Assembly (NCBI RefSeq): GCF_023822065.1
Contig: NZ_CP084930.1
Location: forward strand, 310,001 to 374,000
Source: Sphingomonas morindae
GTDB lineage: Bacteria; Pseudomonadota; Alphaproteobacteria; Sphingomonadales; Sphingomonadaceae
DNA length: 64,000 nucleotides
Direction: 5' to 3'
Part shown: piece after piece, positions 16,942 to 25,879 of the stretch
How the letters are laid out: each line of letters opens with the position of its first letter
Position numbering within the stretch: position 1 is the stretch's first letter
Program-made: the position numbers and the translations under genes
The notes under the pieces: model-generated
The model's input: only the letters and a program-made list of their open reading frames with translations
What the model was told of the DNA's origin: nothing
Databases searched by the model: none

Positions 16942-18156
16942 TTGCAATTCCTCACCTCCACCGATCGCTACCTCGCCCGGCTGATCGCGGTGCCGCTGGT
17001 CTCGACGCTGATTCTGTCGGCGATGCTGCTGCTGCTGGATAAGATGCTGCGGCTGTTCGATTTCGTCGTGCAGCAGGGCGGGCCGGTGGGCGTCGTCTGG
17101 GAAATGCTCGCCAACACCATCCCGGAATATATGTCGCTCGGCATCCCGATCGGGCTGATGCTGGGAATCCTGCTCGCCTTTCGCAAGCTGGCGCTCTCGT
17201 CCGAGCTTGATGTGTTCCGCGCGCTGGGGGTCAGCTATGGCCGGCTGCTGCGCGTGCCCTATCTGTTCGCGATCGGGCTCGCGCTCGTCAATCTGCTGAT
17301 CGTCGGCTTCGTCCAGCCCTATTCGCATTATGCCTATGAGGGGCTGCGCTACGAGCTGCGCTCGGGCGCGCTGGGCGCCTCGATCAAGGTGGGCGAGTTC
17401 ACCAAGCTCAGCAAGAAGGAGACGGTGCGGATCGAGCAGAGCCGCGATGGCGGGCGCGAGCTGAGCGGCATCTTCGTCCGCGCGGCGGGCGATGATGGCG
17501 CGGTGTTCGCCGTCACCGCCGCCAGCGGCGCCTTTTTCGCCACCGACGATCCCGATACCATCATCTTCCGCCTGCATGACGGCGTGCTGGTGCAGAACCG
17601 GCCCGATTTCCGCACCCCGCGCGTGCTGTCCTTCCAGAGCCACGATCTGCCGATCGCGCTGCCCAAGATCGAAAGCTTCCGCGGTCGCGGCACCAGCCAG
17701 AACGAGGAGCTGACCGTGCCCGAGCTGGTGCGCACGGGGCTCGTCTCGCCCTCGGCGAAGGAGCGGGCGGAAAGCCGCGCCGAGTTTCACTTCCGCATGG
17801 TCGAGGTGGCGATCATGATGCTGCTGCCGCTGCTGGCGGTGGCGCTGGCGGTGCCGCCCAAGCGCTCTTCCTCGGCGCTGGGCGTGTTCCTCTCGATCGT
17901 GATGATCGTCACCTACCACAAGGTGAACCAATATGCCTCGGCGGTGGCGGCGCTGGGCAAGATCAATCCGGTGCTGGCGCTGTGGCTGCCCTTCCTCGTC
18001 TTCGCCGGCCTGATCTGGTGGATGTACCGCACGCTCGCCAGGGTGCCGGGCGGCCAGCCGATCGGCGCGCTGGAGCGCGCGGCGGCCAAGAGCGTGGCGG
18101 CGGTGCAGCGCTGGGCGCGGCTCGGCCGTGGCCGGGTGCGGAGGGCGCAGGCATGA
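16942..18156 (+). CDS. lptF: LptF-type permease (YjgP/YjgQ family)
   Basis: This 404 aa inner-membrane protein has the LptF/LptG arrangement: transmembrane segments near 15-35, 55-80 and 100-120, a periplasmic beta-jellyroll (about 140-275), then further helices near 295, 325 and 355. In LPS makers LptF and LptG form the permease of the LptB2FG ABC extractor. The start is TTG 16942, followed directly by the family-like N-terminus. Its stop overlaps lptG (ATGA). Because of its position inside the sphingolipid island, its cargo may be sphingolipid; that is untested. Confidence 0.85.
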   Translation: MQFLTSTDRYLARLIAVPLVSTLILSAMLLLLDKMLRLFDFVVQQGGPVGVVWEMLANTIPEYMSLGIPIGLMLGILLAFRKLALSSELDVFRALGVSYGRLLRVPYLFAIGLALVNLLIVGFVQPYSHYAYEGLRYELRSGALGASIKVGEFTKLSKKETVRIEQSRDGGRELSGIFVRAAGDDGAVFAVTAASGAFFATDDPDTIIFRLHDGVLVQNRPDFRTPRVLSFQSHDLPIALPKIESFRGRGTSQNEELTVPELVRTGLVSPSAKERAESRAEFHFRMVEVAIMMLLPLLAVALAVPPKRSSSALGVFLSIVMIVTYHKVNQYASAVAALGKINPVLALWLPFLVFAGLIWWMYRTLARVPGGQPIGALERAAAKSVAAVQRWARLGRGRVRRAQA

Positions 18157-19265
18157 TCCAGCTGAGCTTCTTCTCCTCGCGCACGCTGGCGCTCTACATG
18201 GCGCGCACCTTCCTGGTGCGCACCGTGGCGGTGCTGGCGGCGCTGGTGGTGGTGCTGCAGACGCTCGACCTGCTCGGCGAATCGGGCGACATCCTCGCCT
18301 ATCCCGGCAATGGCGATGCCGCGCTGTGGCATTATGTGGCCTTGCGCCTGCCGCAGATCGTGGCGCGCTTCCTGCCCTTCTCGGTGCTGCTCGGCACGCT
18401 CATCACGCTGGTCTCGCTCAACCAGAACAGCGAGGTGATCGCCATGAAGGCGGGCGGCGTCTCGGCGCACCAGATCCTGGCGCCGCTGGTCGTCGCCAGC
18501 CTGGCGATCGCCGGCTTCTCCTTCGCCTTCAACGAGCGGCTCGTGACCCGCGCCTCGGCGACGCTGGATCGCTGGCAGGCGGTGGATTACGGCCCCCTGC
18601 CCGCCGCGCCGCGCGGGGCGCAGGATGTGTGGGTGCGCGCGGGCGACGATATCATCCACGCCGCCAGCGCGGGCGGGCGCGGCGCCGCCACGCGCCTGGC
18701 GGGCGTGACGATCTACAGCCGCCAGGCGGGCGCGCTGCGCCGCATCATAATCGCGCCCCAGGCACAGGCGCGGCTGGACCAGGGCCGCGTCATCGGCTGG
18801 CGCGCGACGGGCGCCAAGCTGTTCGACGTCGTGTCCGGCCGGCTCGCGCCGCCCAGCAGCTTCGATTTCGGCGCGGGGGTGAGCCCCGAGCAATTCACCC
18901 TGTCGAACGTCTCCGCCGATGATCGCTCGCTTCTCCAGCTCGGCCAGGAGATCAACGAGCTGGACGCCGCCGGCCGCCCTACCGGGCCGCTCAAGGCGGG
19001 CTGGTGGCACAAGATTTCGGGTCCGCTCTCGGCGGTGCTGATGCCGCTGCTGGCGGGCACCGCCGCCTTTGGCCTGGCGCGATCGGGGGCGCTGTTCGTG
19101 CGCGCCGTGATCGGCATGGTGCTCGGCTTCGCCTATTTCGTGGCGGACAATTTCGCGCTCGCCATGGGCAATCTCGGCGCCTATCCGCCGCTGCTCGCGG
19201 CCTGGGCGCCCTTTTTCCTGTTCCTCATGATCGGCGAGACGGTGCTGGTGCGCACCGAGGAATAA
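18153..19265 (+). CDS. lptG: LptG-type permease (YjgP/YjgQ family)
   Basis: This 370 aa partner of the preceding gene has the same fold: N-terminal helices (VRTVAVLAALVVVLQTLDLL), NSEVIAMKAGGVS on the cytoplasmic loop expected to contact the ATPase, a periplasmic jellyroll, and C-terminal helices (LSAVLMPLLAGTAAFGLARS, VIGMVLGFAYFVADN). It is translationally coupled to lptF. No ATP-binding LptB subunit lies nearby, so the pair must use one encoded elsewhere. Confidence 0.85.
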   Translation: MIQLSFFSSRTLALYMARTFLVRTVAVLAALVVVLQTLDLLGESGDILAYPGNGDAALWHYVALRLPQIVARFLPFSVLLGTLITLVSLNQNSEVIAMKAGGVSAHQILAPLVVASLAIAGFSFAFNERLVTRASATLDRWQAVDYGPLPAAPRGAQDVWVRAGDDIIHAASAGGRGAATRLAGVTIYSRQAGALRRIIIAPQAQARLDQGRVIGWRATGAKLFDVVSGRLAPPSSFDFGAGVSPEQFTLSNVSADDRSLLQLGQEINELDAAGRPTGPLKAGWWHKISGPLSAVLMPLLAGTAAFGLARSGALFVRAVIGMVLGFAYFVADNFALAMGNLGAYPPLLAAWAPFFLFLMIGETVLVRTEE

Positions 19266-19360
19266 CAGATCGCCCAAAAGCTGCCGCATTGCGGGAGCAA
19301 AGGCGATCGATCGGCTTTATCCGCCCGCGCCCAAGCCGTCGCGCGGCCGTGCAAGCGAGG

Positions 19361-20143
19361 ATGAACGTGAAGAAGACGAGCGGCTTCTGGTCCAAAACCC
19401 ACCATCTCGACCGGATGACCTTCCGCGAGCTGGTGATCGCCTATCTCCAATATCCGGCAATCATCCTCTATCTGGGGCTCGCGCTGGCGGGGATCGGCGT
19501 CTGGGCGTGGCGGCCCGCGCCGCTCGGCGGCACGCTGCTCGCGATCGGCGCGGCGGTGCTGCTCTTCCCGGTGGTCTGGTATGTGCTGCACCGGTGGGTG
19601 CTGCATTCGCGATGGATGTGGAAGATCGATTGGCTCGCCGCCACCTGGAAGCGCATCCATTACGATCATCACCAGGATCCGAACAATCTCGCCGTGCTCT
19701 TCGGCTCGCCGGTGAATGTGGTGCCGACCGTGGCGGTGGCGACGATCCCGATCGGCTATGCGATCGCCGGCCCCGGCGGCGCGGCGGCCGCCTTCGCCAC
19801 GGGCATGATCCAGACCTGCGTGAACGAACTGTTCCACTGCGTGCAGCATCTCTCGTACAAGCCCAGGAATAGCTGGCTGATGCACATGAAGATGCGCCAC
19901 ATGGAGCATCATTTTCACGACGAGAGCGGCAATTTCGGCATCACCAATTTCTGGTGGGACCGGCTGTTCGCCACCTATTATGCCGGCGCCGCCAAGCGCA
20001 GCAAGAGCGCGACGGTGTTCAACCTCGGCTATACCGAGGAGGTGGCGCGCAGCTATCCCAAGGTGCGTGATCTTTCGGGCGGTGTCGTCGCCACCGGTCA
20101 TCCCGCCACCCGCATCCGCGACAAGGCGAAACGCGCCGCCTGA
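19361..20143 (+). CDS. Fatty acid hydroxylase / sterol desaturase superfamily membrane enzyme
   Basis: This is a di-iron membrane hydroxylase-like protein of 260 aa with four hydrophobic helices and His clusters HRWVLH, HYDHH, HCVQH and HMEHHFH. The family hydroxylates or desaturates lipid chains; in eukaryotes it includes sphinganine C4-hydroxylase and fatty acid 2-hydroxylase. Neighbouring spt and ceramide-synthase-like genes make a sphingoid base or its 2-hydroxy acyl chain plausible substrates. GAGG abuts ATG 19361, so GTG 19367, with normal spacing, may be the true start. Confidence 0.8.
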   Translation: MNVKKTSGFWSKTHHLDRMTFRELVIAYLQYPAIILYLGLALAGIGVWAWRPAPLGGTLLAIGAAVLLFPVVWYVLHRWVLHSRWMWKIDWLAATWKRIHYDHHQDPNNLAVLFGSPVNVVPTVAVATIPIGYAIAGPGGAAAAFATGMIQTCVNELFHCVQHLSYKPRNSWLMHMKMRHMEHHFHDESGNFGITNFWWDRLFATYYAGAAKRSKSATVFNLGYTEEVARSYPKVRDLSGGVVATGHPATRIRDKAKRAA

Positions 20144-20223
20144 CGGGTGTTTAGCTTCTAGCCGTTGATGCCGACCCGGCTTTGCGCCAAGAGCGGGGCT
20201 CTTGAGGCGTGGGGACGGGCGGC

Positions 20224-21390
20224 ATGAGCGGTATCAGCATCAGCGAAGTGCGCGGCAAGGCGGAGCGCAAGCGGTTTGTCGAGGTGCAGTTCGCGCTGAA
20301 CCGCGAGGATCCGCACTGGATACCGCCGCTCAAGGACGAGGTGATGGGTCTCATCACCCCGGGCAAGAACCCCTGGTTCGGCCATGGCCGCGCCGCCTTC
20401 TTCCTCGCCACGCGCGACGGCCGCGATGTCGGCCGCATCTCCGCGCAGGTCGACGATCTCGTCCAGACGATGACGCCCGATCTGGGCGGCGGCCCCGGCA
20501 CCGGCCATTGGGGCATGATCGAGGCGACCGATGCGGATGTCGCCGCCGCGCTGATCGAGCGCGCCGAGGCCTGGCTGCGCGACCAGGGCATGACCCGCGC
20601 GCTCGGCCCCATCTCCATCTCGATCTGGGACGAGCCGGGCCTGCTCGTCAAAGGCCATGACCATGCGCCCACGGTGATGATGGGCCACCATAATCCCGCC
20701 TATGAGGGGTGGATCGAGCAGCGCGGCTATGCGGGCATCAAGGATCTGTTCACCTACGATCTCGATATCAGCCGCCAATTTCCGGAGATCGTGCAGCGCA
20801 TCGTCGCCTCGGGCGAGCGCAACCCGCGCATCCATGTGCGCATGGTGGACAAGAAGCGCTTCGGCGAGGAAGCGGCGCTGATCCTCTCGATCCTCAACGA
20901 TGCCTGGGCGACCAATTGGGGCACCACGCCGCTCACCGACGACGAGATCGCCTATGCCGGCAAGAAGCTGAAGCCGATCGTCTTCAACGAGCTGATCCGC
21001 GTCGCCGAGGTCGATGGCGAGCCTGTCGCCTTCATGATGACGCTGCCCGATCTGAACGAGATGCAGCGCGATCTGAACGGCGAGCTTTTCCCCTTCGGAT
21101 TCATCAAGCTGCTGTGGCGCCTGCATGGCGGCTTCAGCGGCTATCCCAAGGTCCGCACCATGCGCGTGCCGCTGATGGGGGTGAAGAAGAAGCTCCAGGC
21201 GACCCGCCTCGCCTCGCAGCTGGCCTTCATGATGATCGAATATATCCGCCGCGACTCGGTGGCCAAGTTCGGCGCCTCGCGTGCCGAGATCGGGTGGATC
21301 CTCGATGACAATCAGGGCATGAACTCGATTGCCGGCGCGATCGACAGCCATGTGAACAAGATCTACCGCATCTACGCCCGCACACTCTGA
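20224..21390 (+). CDS. Bacterial ceramide synthase-like GNAT-fold protein
   Basis: This 388 aa protein begins with the block REDPHWIPPLKDEV, then NPWFGHGRAAFFLATRDGRDVGRI, shared by the long GNAT-related proteins identified as bacterial ceramide synthase in Caulobacter (not homologous to eukaryotic ceramide synthases). Further blocks are GPISISIWDEPGLLV, HHNPAYEGWIEQRGY and EIGWILDDNQGMN. Predicted role: N-acylation of the long-chain base or its 3-oxo form. It starts 80 bp after the hydroxylase gene. The assignment rests on remembered family patterns and neighbourhood. Confidence 0.72.
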   Translation: MSGISISEVRGKAERKRFVEVQFALNREDPHWIPPLKDEVMGLITPGKNPWFGHGRAAFFLATRDGRDVGRISAQVDDLVQTMTPDLGGGPGTGHWGMIEATDADVAAALIERAEAWLRDQGMTRALGPISISIWDEPGLLVKGHDHAPTVMMGHHNPAYEGWIEQRGYAGIKDLFTYDLDISRQFPEIVQRIVASGERNPRIHVRMVDKKRFGEEAALILSILNDAWATNWGTTPLTDDEIAYAGKKLKPIVFNELIRVAEVDGEPVAFMMTLPDLNEMQRDLNGELFPFGFIKLLWRLHGGFSGYPKVRTMRVPLMGVKKKLQATRLASQLAFMMIEYIRRDSVAKFGASRAEIGWILDDNQGMNSIAGAIDSHVNKIYRIYARTL

Positions 21391-21400
21391 CCCGCGCCGC

Positions 21401-23266
21401 TCAGCGCCCGGCGATGCTGTAGCCCGGCACGCTGGCCGCGAGCGGCGCGGCGCGATCGTGATGCGCCATGCCGAGCGCGATCAGCGCGCAGCACAAGGCC
21501 GCCAAGCGCCCCGCCGCCCGCCCCGGCATCCGCGCCAGCGGCCAGAGCAGCGCCAGCGCCGCCGGCAGCAGCAGCAGCACCGCCTCCGGGAGGCTCGGGC
21601 CCAGCCCCAGCAGCAGGGCATGCGCATAGGGCAGCAGCGCGCCGAGCGTGGCGGCCGCCGCGATCGCCGCCAGCAGCAGCGCGGGCCTGGTACGGCCGAT
21701 CAGCGCCGCCCCGGCCAGCGCCGCCCCGCCCACCAGCGCCGGCCAGGCGAAGATCCAGGCGGCCTCGGCGGCGGCGATCTGGGTGACGAAGGCGAAGGCC
21801 CATACCAGCAGCGTCAGCCCGATCCAGCCGCCCCAGGCGCCCGGTCCGCCGCGCGGCGCGGCCATGCCCGTCGCCGCGCCGATCGCCACCGCCGGCCACA
21901 AGGCCCAGCCGCCAAGCCCCAGCGCGCGATCCAGCAGCAGGAGCGCGAGCGCGGGCAGAAGCCCCAGCCAGCGCCGGCGCGCCCCGGCGAACGTGACGGC
22001 GCCGAGCGCCACCGCCGCCAGCGCCCAGCCCATCTCGGCCTCGAGCCGGGGCAGCAGCGCGAGGCGGTGATAATAATTGGCGGCGGCCGGGCCCCGCGCC
22101 AGCCGGTCCACCAGCGCCAGCAACAGCCAGCCGTGCGACAGCGCCCAGAGCCCCGCCAGGACGCCCTCCCCGATGCCCCGCAGTCCCGGCCGCGCCCGCC
22201 AGATCGCGAGGCCGATCAATGCCGCCGCCGCGCCGATCAGCAGCCAGCCGCTGTCCGGCGCATAGCGCACCAGCCGCGCGCCATAGAGATCGAAGAAGAC
22301 CGCGCTCCGGCCCGGCACCGGCAAAGTGGGCGCGAAGGCGAGCGCGGCGCCGATGGCGAGCAGCTGGTCGCCCATGTCCTGCACGGTGCGCGGATCCACC
22401 GCATCGACCGTGGCGAGCGCCGAATGGTAGAGCGCGGGCCGGCCGAGCGGCGCGAAATTGAGGCCCGGCAGGCCGCGATCGCGCGTTACTGAAAAGTCGG
22501 TGTCGTTGGGCATGTGGCGATAGGCGAGCGCGGCCAGCGAATTGGCCGCCGGCCGCGCGACGCTTTCGCCATATAGGGCGATCAGCGGGCCGGCATCGGG
22601 CCCGGTCTCGAACATCAGCGCGCGGCCGCCGCCGCCCCGCGACTCGAGGTTCAGCACCAGCCCGGCCCGATCGGCAAGGCCGCCGCCGCGCCAAAAGGCC
22701 CGGGCGCCGGCGAGGCCGATCTCCTCAGCATCGGTGAAGAGCAGCACCACGTCGCGCGCCGGCTTGCCCCGCGCCACCAGCGCCCGCGCGGTTTCCAAGA
22801 GGGCGGCCATGCCGATGCCGTCGTCGGCGGCGCCGGGCGACCCCCAGACGCTGTCATGATGCGCCATCAGCACCAGCGCGGGCAGCCGCCGATCGCGCCC
22901 CGGCAGCACGCCGACCACATCCACCATCTCGCTCGGCGCCAGCGTGCCGCCGCTCCAGCTCTTAAGCCGCGCCAGCGCGGCCTGATCGAGCAGATAATGG
23001 CGTGCCTCGACGATGAAGCCCAAAGCGGCGAGATCGGCGCGCAGCGCATCGGCCACGCGCGCATTCTCGGCGCTGCCCGTGGGCCGGGGGCGCGGCACCA
23101 GCGGGCGGAGCGTCGCCAGCGCGCGCGCGGCGGAAAAGGCGGTGGGCGGCGCATCAAGGCCGCGCGCGGGGCTTGGCGCGGCGGCACGCAGGCCGAGCAG
23201 CACCGCGATCAGCAGCGCCGCCGCGCACAGCAGCGGCCGCAGCAACAGGGCCAGGGCCTGCGGCAT
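21401..23266 (-). CDS. M28 family zinc peptidase with polytopic membrane C-terminus
   Basis: This 621 aa protein has an N-terminal signal anchor (LLCAAALLIAVLLGL), then a periplasmic M28 aminopeptidase domain with MAHHDSVWGSPGAADDGIGM (zinc ligands His and Asp) and FTDAEEIGLAGA (catalytic and zinc-binding Glu pair). From about residue 330 on it is a series of some nine hydrophobic helices. This combination resembles the ER-type Fxna/vacuolar M28 membrane proteins. It is convergent with the ceramide-synthase-like gene. The substrate is unknown. Confidence 0.82.
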   Translation of the reverse strand: MPQALALLLRPLLCAAALLIAVLLGLRAAAPSPARGLDAPPTAFSAARALATLRPLVPRPRPTGSAENARVADALRADLAALGFIVEARHYLLDQAALARLKSWSGGTLAPSEMVDVVGVLPGRDRRLPALVLMAHHDSVWGSPGAADDGIGMAALLETARALVARGKPARDVVLLFTDAEEIGLAGARAFWRGGGLADRAGLVLNLESRGGGGRALMFETGPDAGPLIALYGESVARPAANSLAALAYRHMPNDTDFSVTRDRGLPGLNFAPLGRPALYHSALATVDAVDPRTVQDMGDQLLAIGAALAFAPTLPVPGRSAVFFDLYGARLVRYAPDSGWLLIGAAAALIGLAIWRARPGLRGIGEGVLAGLWALSHGWLLLALVDRLARGPAAANYYHRLALLPRLEAEMGWALAAVALGAVTFAGARRRWLGLLPALALLLLDRALGLGGWALWPAVAIGAATGMAAPRGGPGAWGGWIGLTLLVWAFAFVTQIAAAEAAWIFAWPALVGGAALAGAALIGRTRPALLLAAIAAAATLGALLPYAHALLLGLGPSLPEAVLLLLPAALALLWPLARMPGRAAGRLAALCCALIALGMAHHDRAAPLAASVPGYSIAGR

Positions 23267-23271
23267 CGGCT

Positions 23272-24048
23272 TCAGCCGAGCTCGATCCAGACAGGCGCGT
23301 GGTCCGAGGCCTTGTCGCGGCCGCGCGCGGCGCGATCGACGCCGGCATCGCGCAGCCGGTCGGCGGCCATGGGGCTGAGCAGCAGATGATCGATCCGGAA
23401 GCCCGCGTCGCGCGCCCAGGCACCCGCCTGATAATCCCAGAAGGTGTAGACCGGCTCGGGTTCGGGATGGCGGGCGCGGATGGCGTCCGTCCAGCCCTGA
23501 TAGAGCAGCCGGCGGAACTGGGCGCGGCTCTCCGGCTGCATCAGCGCGTCCTCGGCCATGGCGCGCACCGAGAAGGTATCGCAGTCGCTCGGGATGACAT
23601 TGTAATCGCCGGCGAGCACGACCGGCCGCTCCAGCGCGAGCAGCGCCTCGGCATGGGCGCGCAGACGCTCCATCCAGGCGAGCTTATACTCGAATTTGGG
23701 GCCGGGCCGGGGATTCCCATTGGGCAGGTAGAGCGAGGCGACGATCAGCCCGTTCTCGAATTCGCCCTCGATGTAGCGGCTATGGCTATCGTCCGGATCG
23801 CCCGGCAGGCCGCGCTGCCGCTCCACCGGCGCGGCGCCGCGCGCGAGCAGGGCCACGCCGTTGAAACCCTTCTGCCCGTGCCAGATGGCGCCATAGCCGG
23901 CCTCCTCGATCGCGCCGCGCGGGAACTTATCGTCGTCGGCCTTGAGTTCCTGGAGGCAGGCGACATCGGGTCGCGTCTCCTCCAGCCATTCCAGCAGACG
24001 GGGCAGACGGGCGTTGATCCCGTTGACGTTGAAGGTGGCGATACGCAT
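23272..24048 (-). CDS. xth: Exonuclease III-type AP endonuclease (copy 1)
   Basis: This 258 aa enzyme repairs apurinic sites and 3'-blocked ends. Signature blocks are MRIATFNVNGINARLP (Asn), CLQELKA (metal-binding Glu), NGNPRPGPKF, LAGDYNVIP (Asp/Asn) and the terminal SDHAPVWIEL (Asp-His). ATG 24048 starts at the family N-terminus; the longer open frame upstream is a shadow. TACATC ends seven bases before the ATG and no clear Shine-Dalgarno is seen. A paralogue of equal length lies at 53593. Confidence 0.93.
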   Translation of the reverse strand: MRIATFNVNGINARLPRLLEWLEETRPDVACLQELKADDDKFPRGAIEEAGYGAIWHGQKGFNGVALLARGAAPVERQRGLPGDPDDSHSRYIEGEFENGLIVASLYLPNGNPRPGPKFEYKLAWMERLRAHAEALLALERPVVLAGDYNVIPSDCDTFSVRAMAEDALMQPESRAQFRRLLYQGWTDAIRARHPEPEPVYTFWDYQAGAWARDAGFRIDHLLLSPMAADRLRDAGVDRAARGRDKASDHAPVWIELG

Positions 24049-24101
24049 CGAAGGCGATGTAGCCGGGCCGGTGGCGCCGCACCAGCCGCCACGACGCACC
24101 G

Positions 24102-24719
24102 CTACCGCGCCGGTGCGGCGACCAGCCGGGCGCTGGCCATCACCTGGCGCGCGGCGGCGAGGCCCGCCTCGTAATAGTGCTGCGCCGGGGCCTCGAACAC
24201 GATCAGGTAGAGCCGGCCCTCGATGATCGCGCCCAACGCCTCGCCGCGCAGCTCGAGCACGGGCGCATCGCTGCGCACCAGTCGATAGGCGAAGCCGAAA
24301 CCGGGCTGGCCCGCGAACTTGGCCGGCCAGGCGCGATCGAGGATGAAAAGCGGCGTGTCCAGGCCGAGCCGCATGGTCGAATCGAACAGGCCGATCACCT
24401 CGCTCGGTCCCATCGAGGCGGCGAAGCGCGGCAGCGTGCCGTCTTGCCCGCCGCGCCCCGGCAGCAGCGCGGTGCCGGGCGGAAGCCCGGCATAGAAGCG
24501 CAGCGCATCCAGCCGCGCGCCGTGCAGCGTCCATGTCTCTTCGCGGCGGGCGAGCCGGCCCGGCAGCCGGCTCCACGCCCGATCGGGACGGACGCGCAGC
24601 CGCTCCGCGAGCCGCGCCTCGCTCTGCGCGGGCACCAGCGTGGCGCCGCCGATGCCGATGGCGTCGAGCCGCGCGGCCGAAAGCAGCAGCGCCAGCCCCA
24701 GCGTCCCGACCCGGCTCAT
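24102..24719 (-). CDS. Secreted hypothetical protein, 205 aa
   Basis: I do not recognise this protein. It starts with a probable signal peptide (VGTLGLALLLSAARLDA) and is otherwise soluble, with blocks LRFYAGLPPGTALLPGRG, SEVIGLFDSTMRLGLDTP and ARAWPAKF-like basic stretches near LDRAWPAKFAGQ. No catalytic motif is clear. Its ATG overlaps the stop of the M48 protease gene (ATGA), so it is the last gene of a three-gene envelope operon. Confidence 0.6.
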   Translation of the reverse strand: MSRVGTLGLALLLSAARLDAIGIGGATLVPAQSEARLAERLRVRPDRAWSRLPGRLARREETWTLHGARLDALRFYAGLPPGTALLPGRGGQDGTLPRFAASMGPSEVIGLFDSTMRLGLDTPLFILDRAWPAKFAGQPGFGFAYRLVRSDAPVLELRGEALGAIIEGRLYLIVFEAPAQHYYEAGLAAARQVMASARLVAAPAR

Positions 24720-25879
24720 GGCGCGTCACCGATCAGCGACGCCAGCAGCGCCGCGTCCGGAGCGTCGGGCCGCTGCCGCAGATAGGCGCGCAGCGCCGCC
24801 GCCGCTTCGGCCGTCCTGCCGATCCGCAGCGCGGCAAGCCCGAGCCCCCGCCACGCCTCGGGCCGCGCCGCACCCGTGTCGATGGCGGCGCGATAGAAGC
24901 GCAGGGCGCGCGCCTGGTGCTCGGCCGCCGCGTCGCCGCGATACACATCGCCCCGCGCCTCGAGCAGCGGCGCCGTCCAACCTTCCACCGCCGCCATTCG
25001 GCCGATCAGATAGTCGCTGCCGCCGCGATCGTGGCGTGCGATCTGATCCGCGAGCAGGCGATCGCGCCACGGCGCCAGCGCCCGCCGATAGGACTCGCGC
25101 CCATCCTCGCCGCCGCCCGGCCGCACGCGCGCGGCCGCGCGCAGGCTCTGCGCACGCTCCGCGACGGCGGGATGATCGTCGAGGAAATCCGCCCGGGCCT
25201 CGGGCCGCGCGGGCGTGCCCCGCGCCGCCGCGCGGGCATCGGCCTCGGCCAGCATCCGCTCCCACAATTCGGCGGCGGCGAGGCTGCGGAAGCCGGCGGC
25301 GGCGAGATCCTCGAAGCCGCGCCGGTCCGCCTCGCGCTCCTGATCGCGCGAAAAGGCGGGCAGATGGCCCATCAGGCCGTAGAGCGCATAACCCGAGCCC
25401 GGCAGGCCCGCCGCCTGCACCCACAAAGCCGCATCGCTTGTCCGCCGCGCCTCGCGGGCGAGGCGGAGCGTGTGCCGCGCCTCGAAATGGCCCAGCTCAT
25501 GCCCCAGCACCGCCATCAGCTCGGCCTCGCTCTCGGTGCGCAGCAACAGGCCGGTCCACAGCTCGATCATGCCGTTGGGCGCGGCGCTGGCGTTGAAGCC
25601 GGCATTGCGGACGATATAGATCCGCAGCGGCGCGCACCGCGCTTCGCCGACGGTGCGGCACAGCAGCGCGCGCACATAGGCATTGAGCGCCGCGTCACGC
25701 ACCAGGAAGCGGCTGGCGCGAAGCTCCGCCTCGCGCATGTCCAGATACAGCCACAGGCCGCGCTCGAGCGTCGTGACCGGGCCCTGAGCGGCGGGCGCCT
25801 CCTCGACGGCGGAAGGCGGCGCCGCCGCCGCCAGCAAGGCGGCGAGCACCGCCGCGATCGCGGCGCGGCACCGGCTCAA
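24716..25879 (-). CDS. M48 family metalloprotease with TPR-like C-terminus
   Basis: This 387 aa protein has a signal peptide (AAIAAVLAALLAAAAPPSA) and a zinc-protease domain with HELGHFEARHT near residue 130, and the third ligand region EREADRRGFEDLAAAGF. The C-terminal third (ARALRFYRAAIDTGAARPEAWRGLGLAAL, then AEAAAALRAYLRQRP) looks like TPR repeats. This is the BepA/YfgC layout, linked in E. coli to outer-membrane protein assembly and turnover. The TTG at 25879 overlaps the preceding stop (TTGA). A longer frame exists upstream but reads through the neighbour. Confidence 0.8.
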   Translation of the reverse strand: MSRCRAAIAAVLAALLAAAAPPSAVEEAPAAQGPVTTLERGLWLYLDMREAELRASRFLVRDAALNAYVRALLCRTVGEARCAPLRIYIVRNAGFNASAAPNGMIELWTGLLLRTESEAELMAVLGHELGHFEARHTLRLAREARRTSDAALWVQAAGLPGSGYALYGLMGHLPAFSRDQEREADRRGFEDLAAAGFRSLAAAELWERMLAEADARAAARGTPARPEARADFLDDHPAVAERAQSLRAAARVRPGGGEDGRESYRRALAPWRDRLLADQIARHDRGGSDYLIGRMAAVEGWTAPLLEARGDVYRGDAAAEHQARALRFYRAAIDTGAARPEAWRGLGLAALRIGRTAEAAAALRAYLRQRPDAPDAALLASLIGDAP

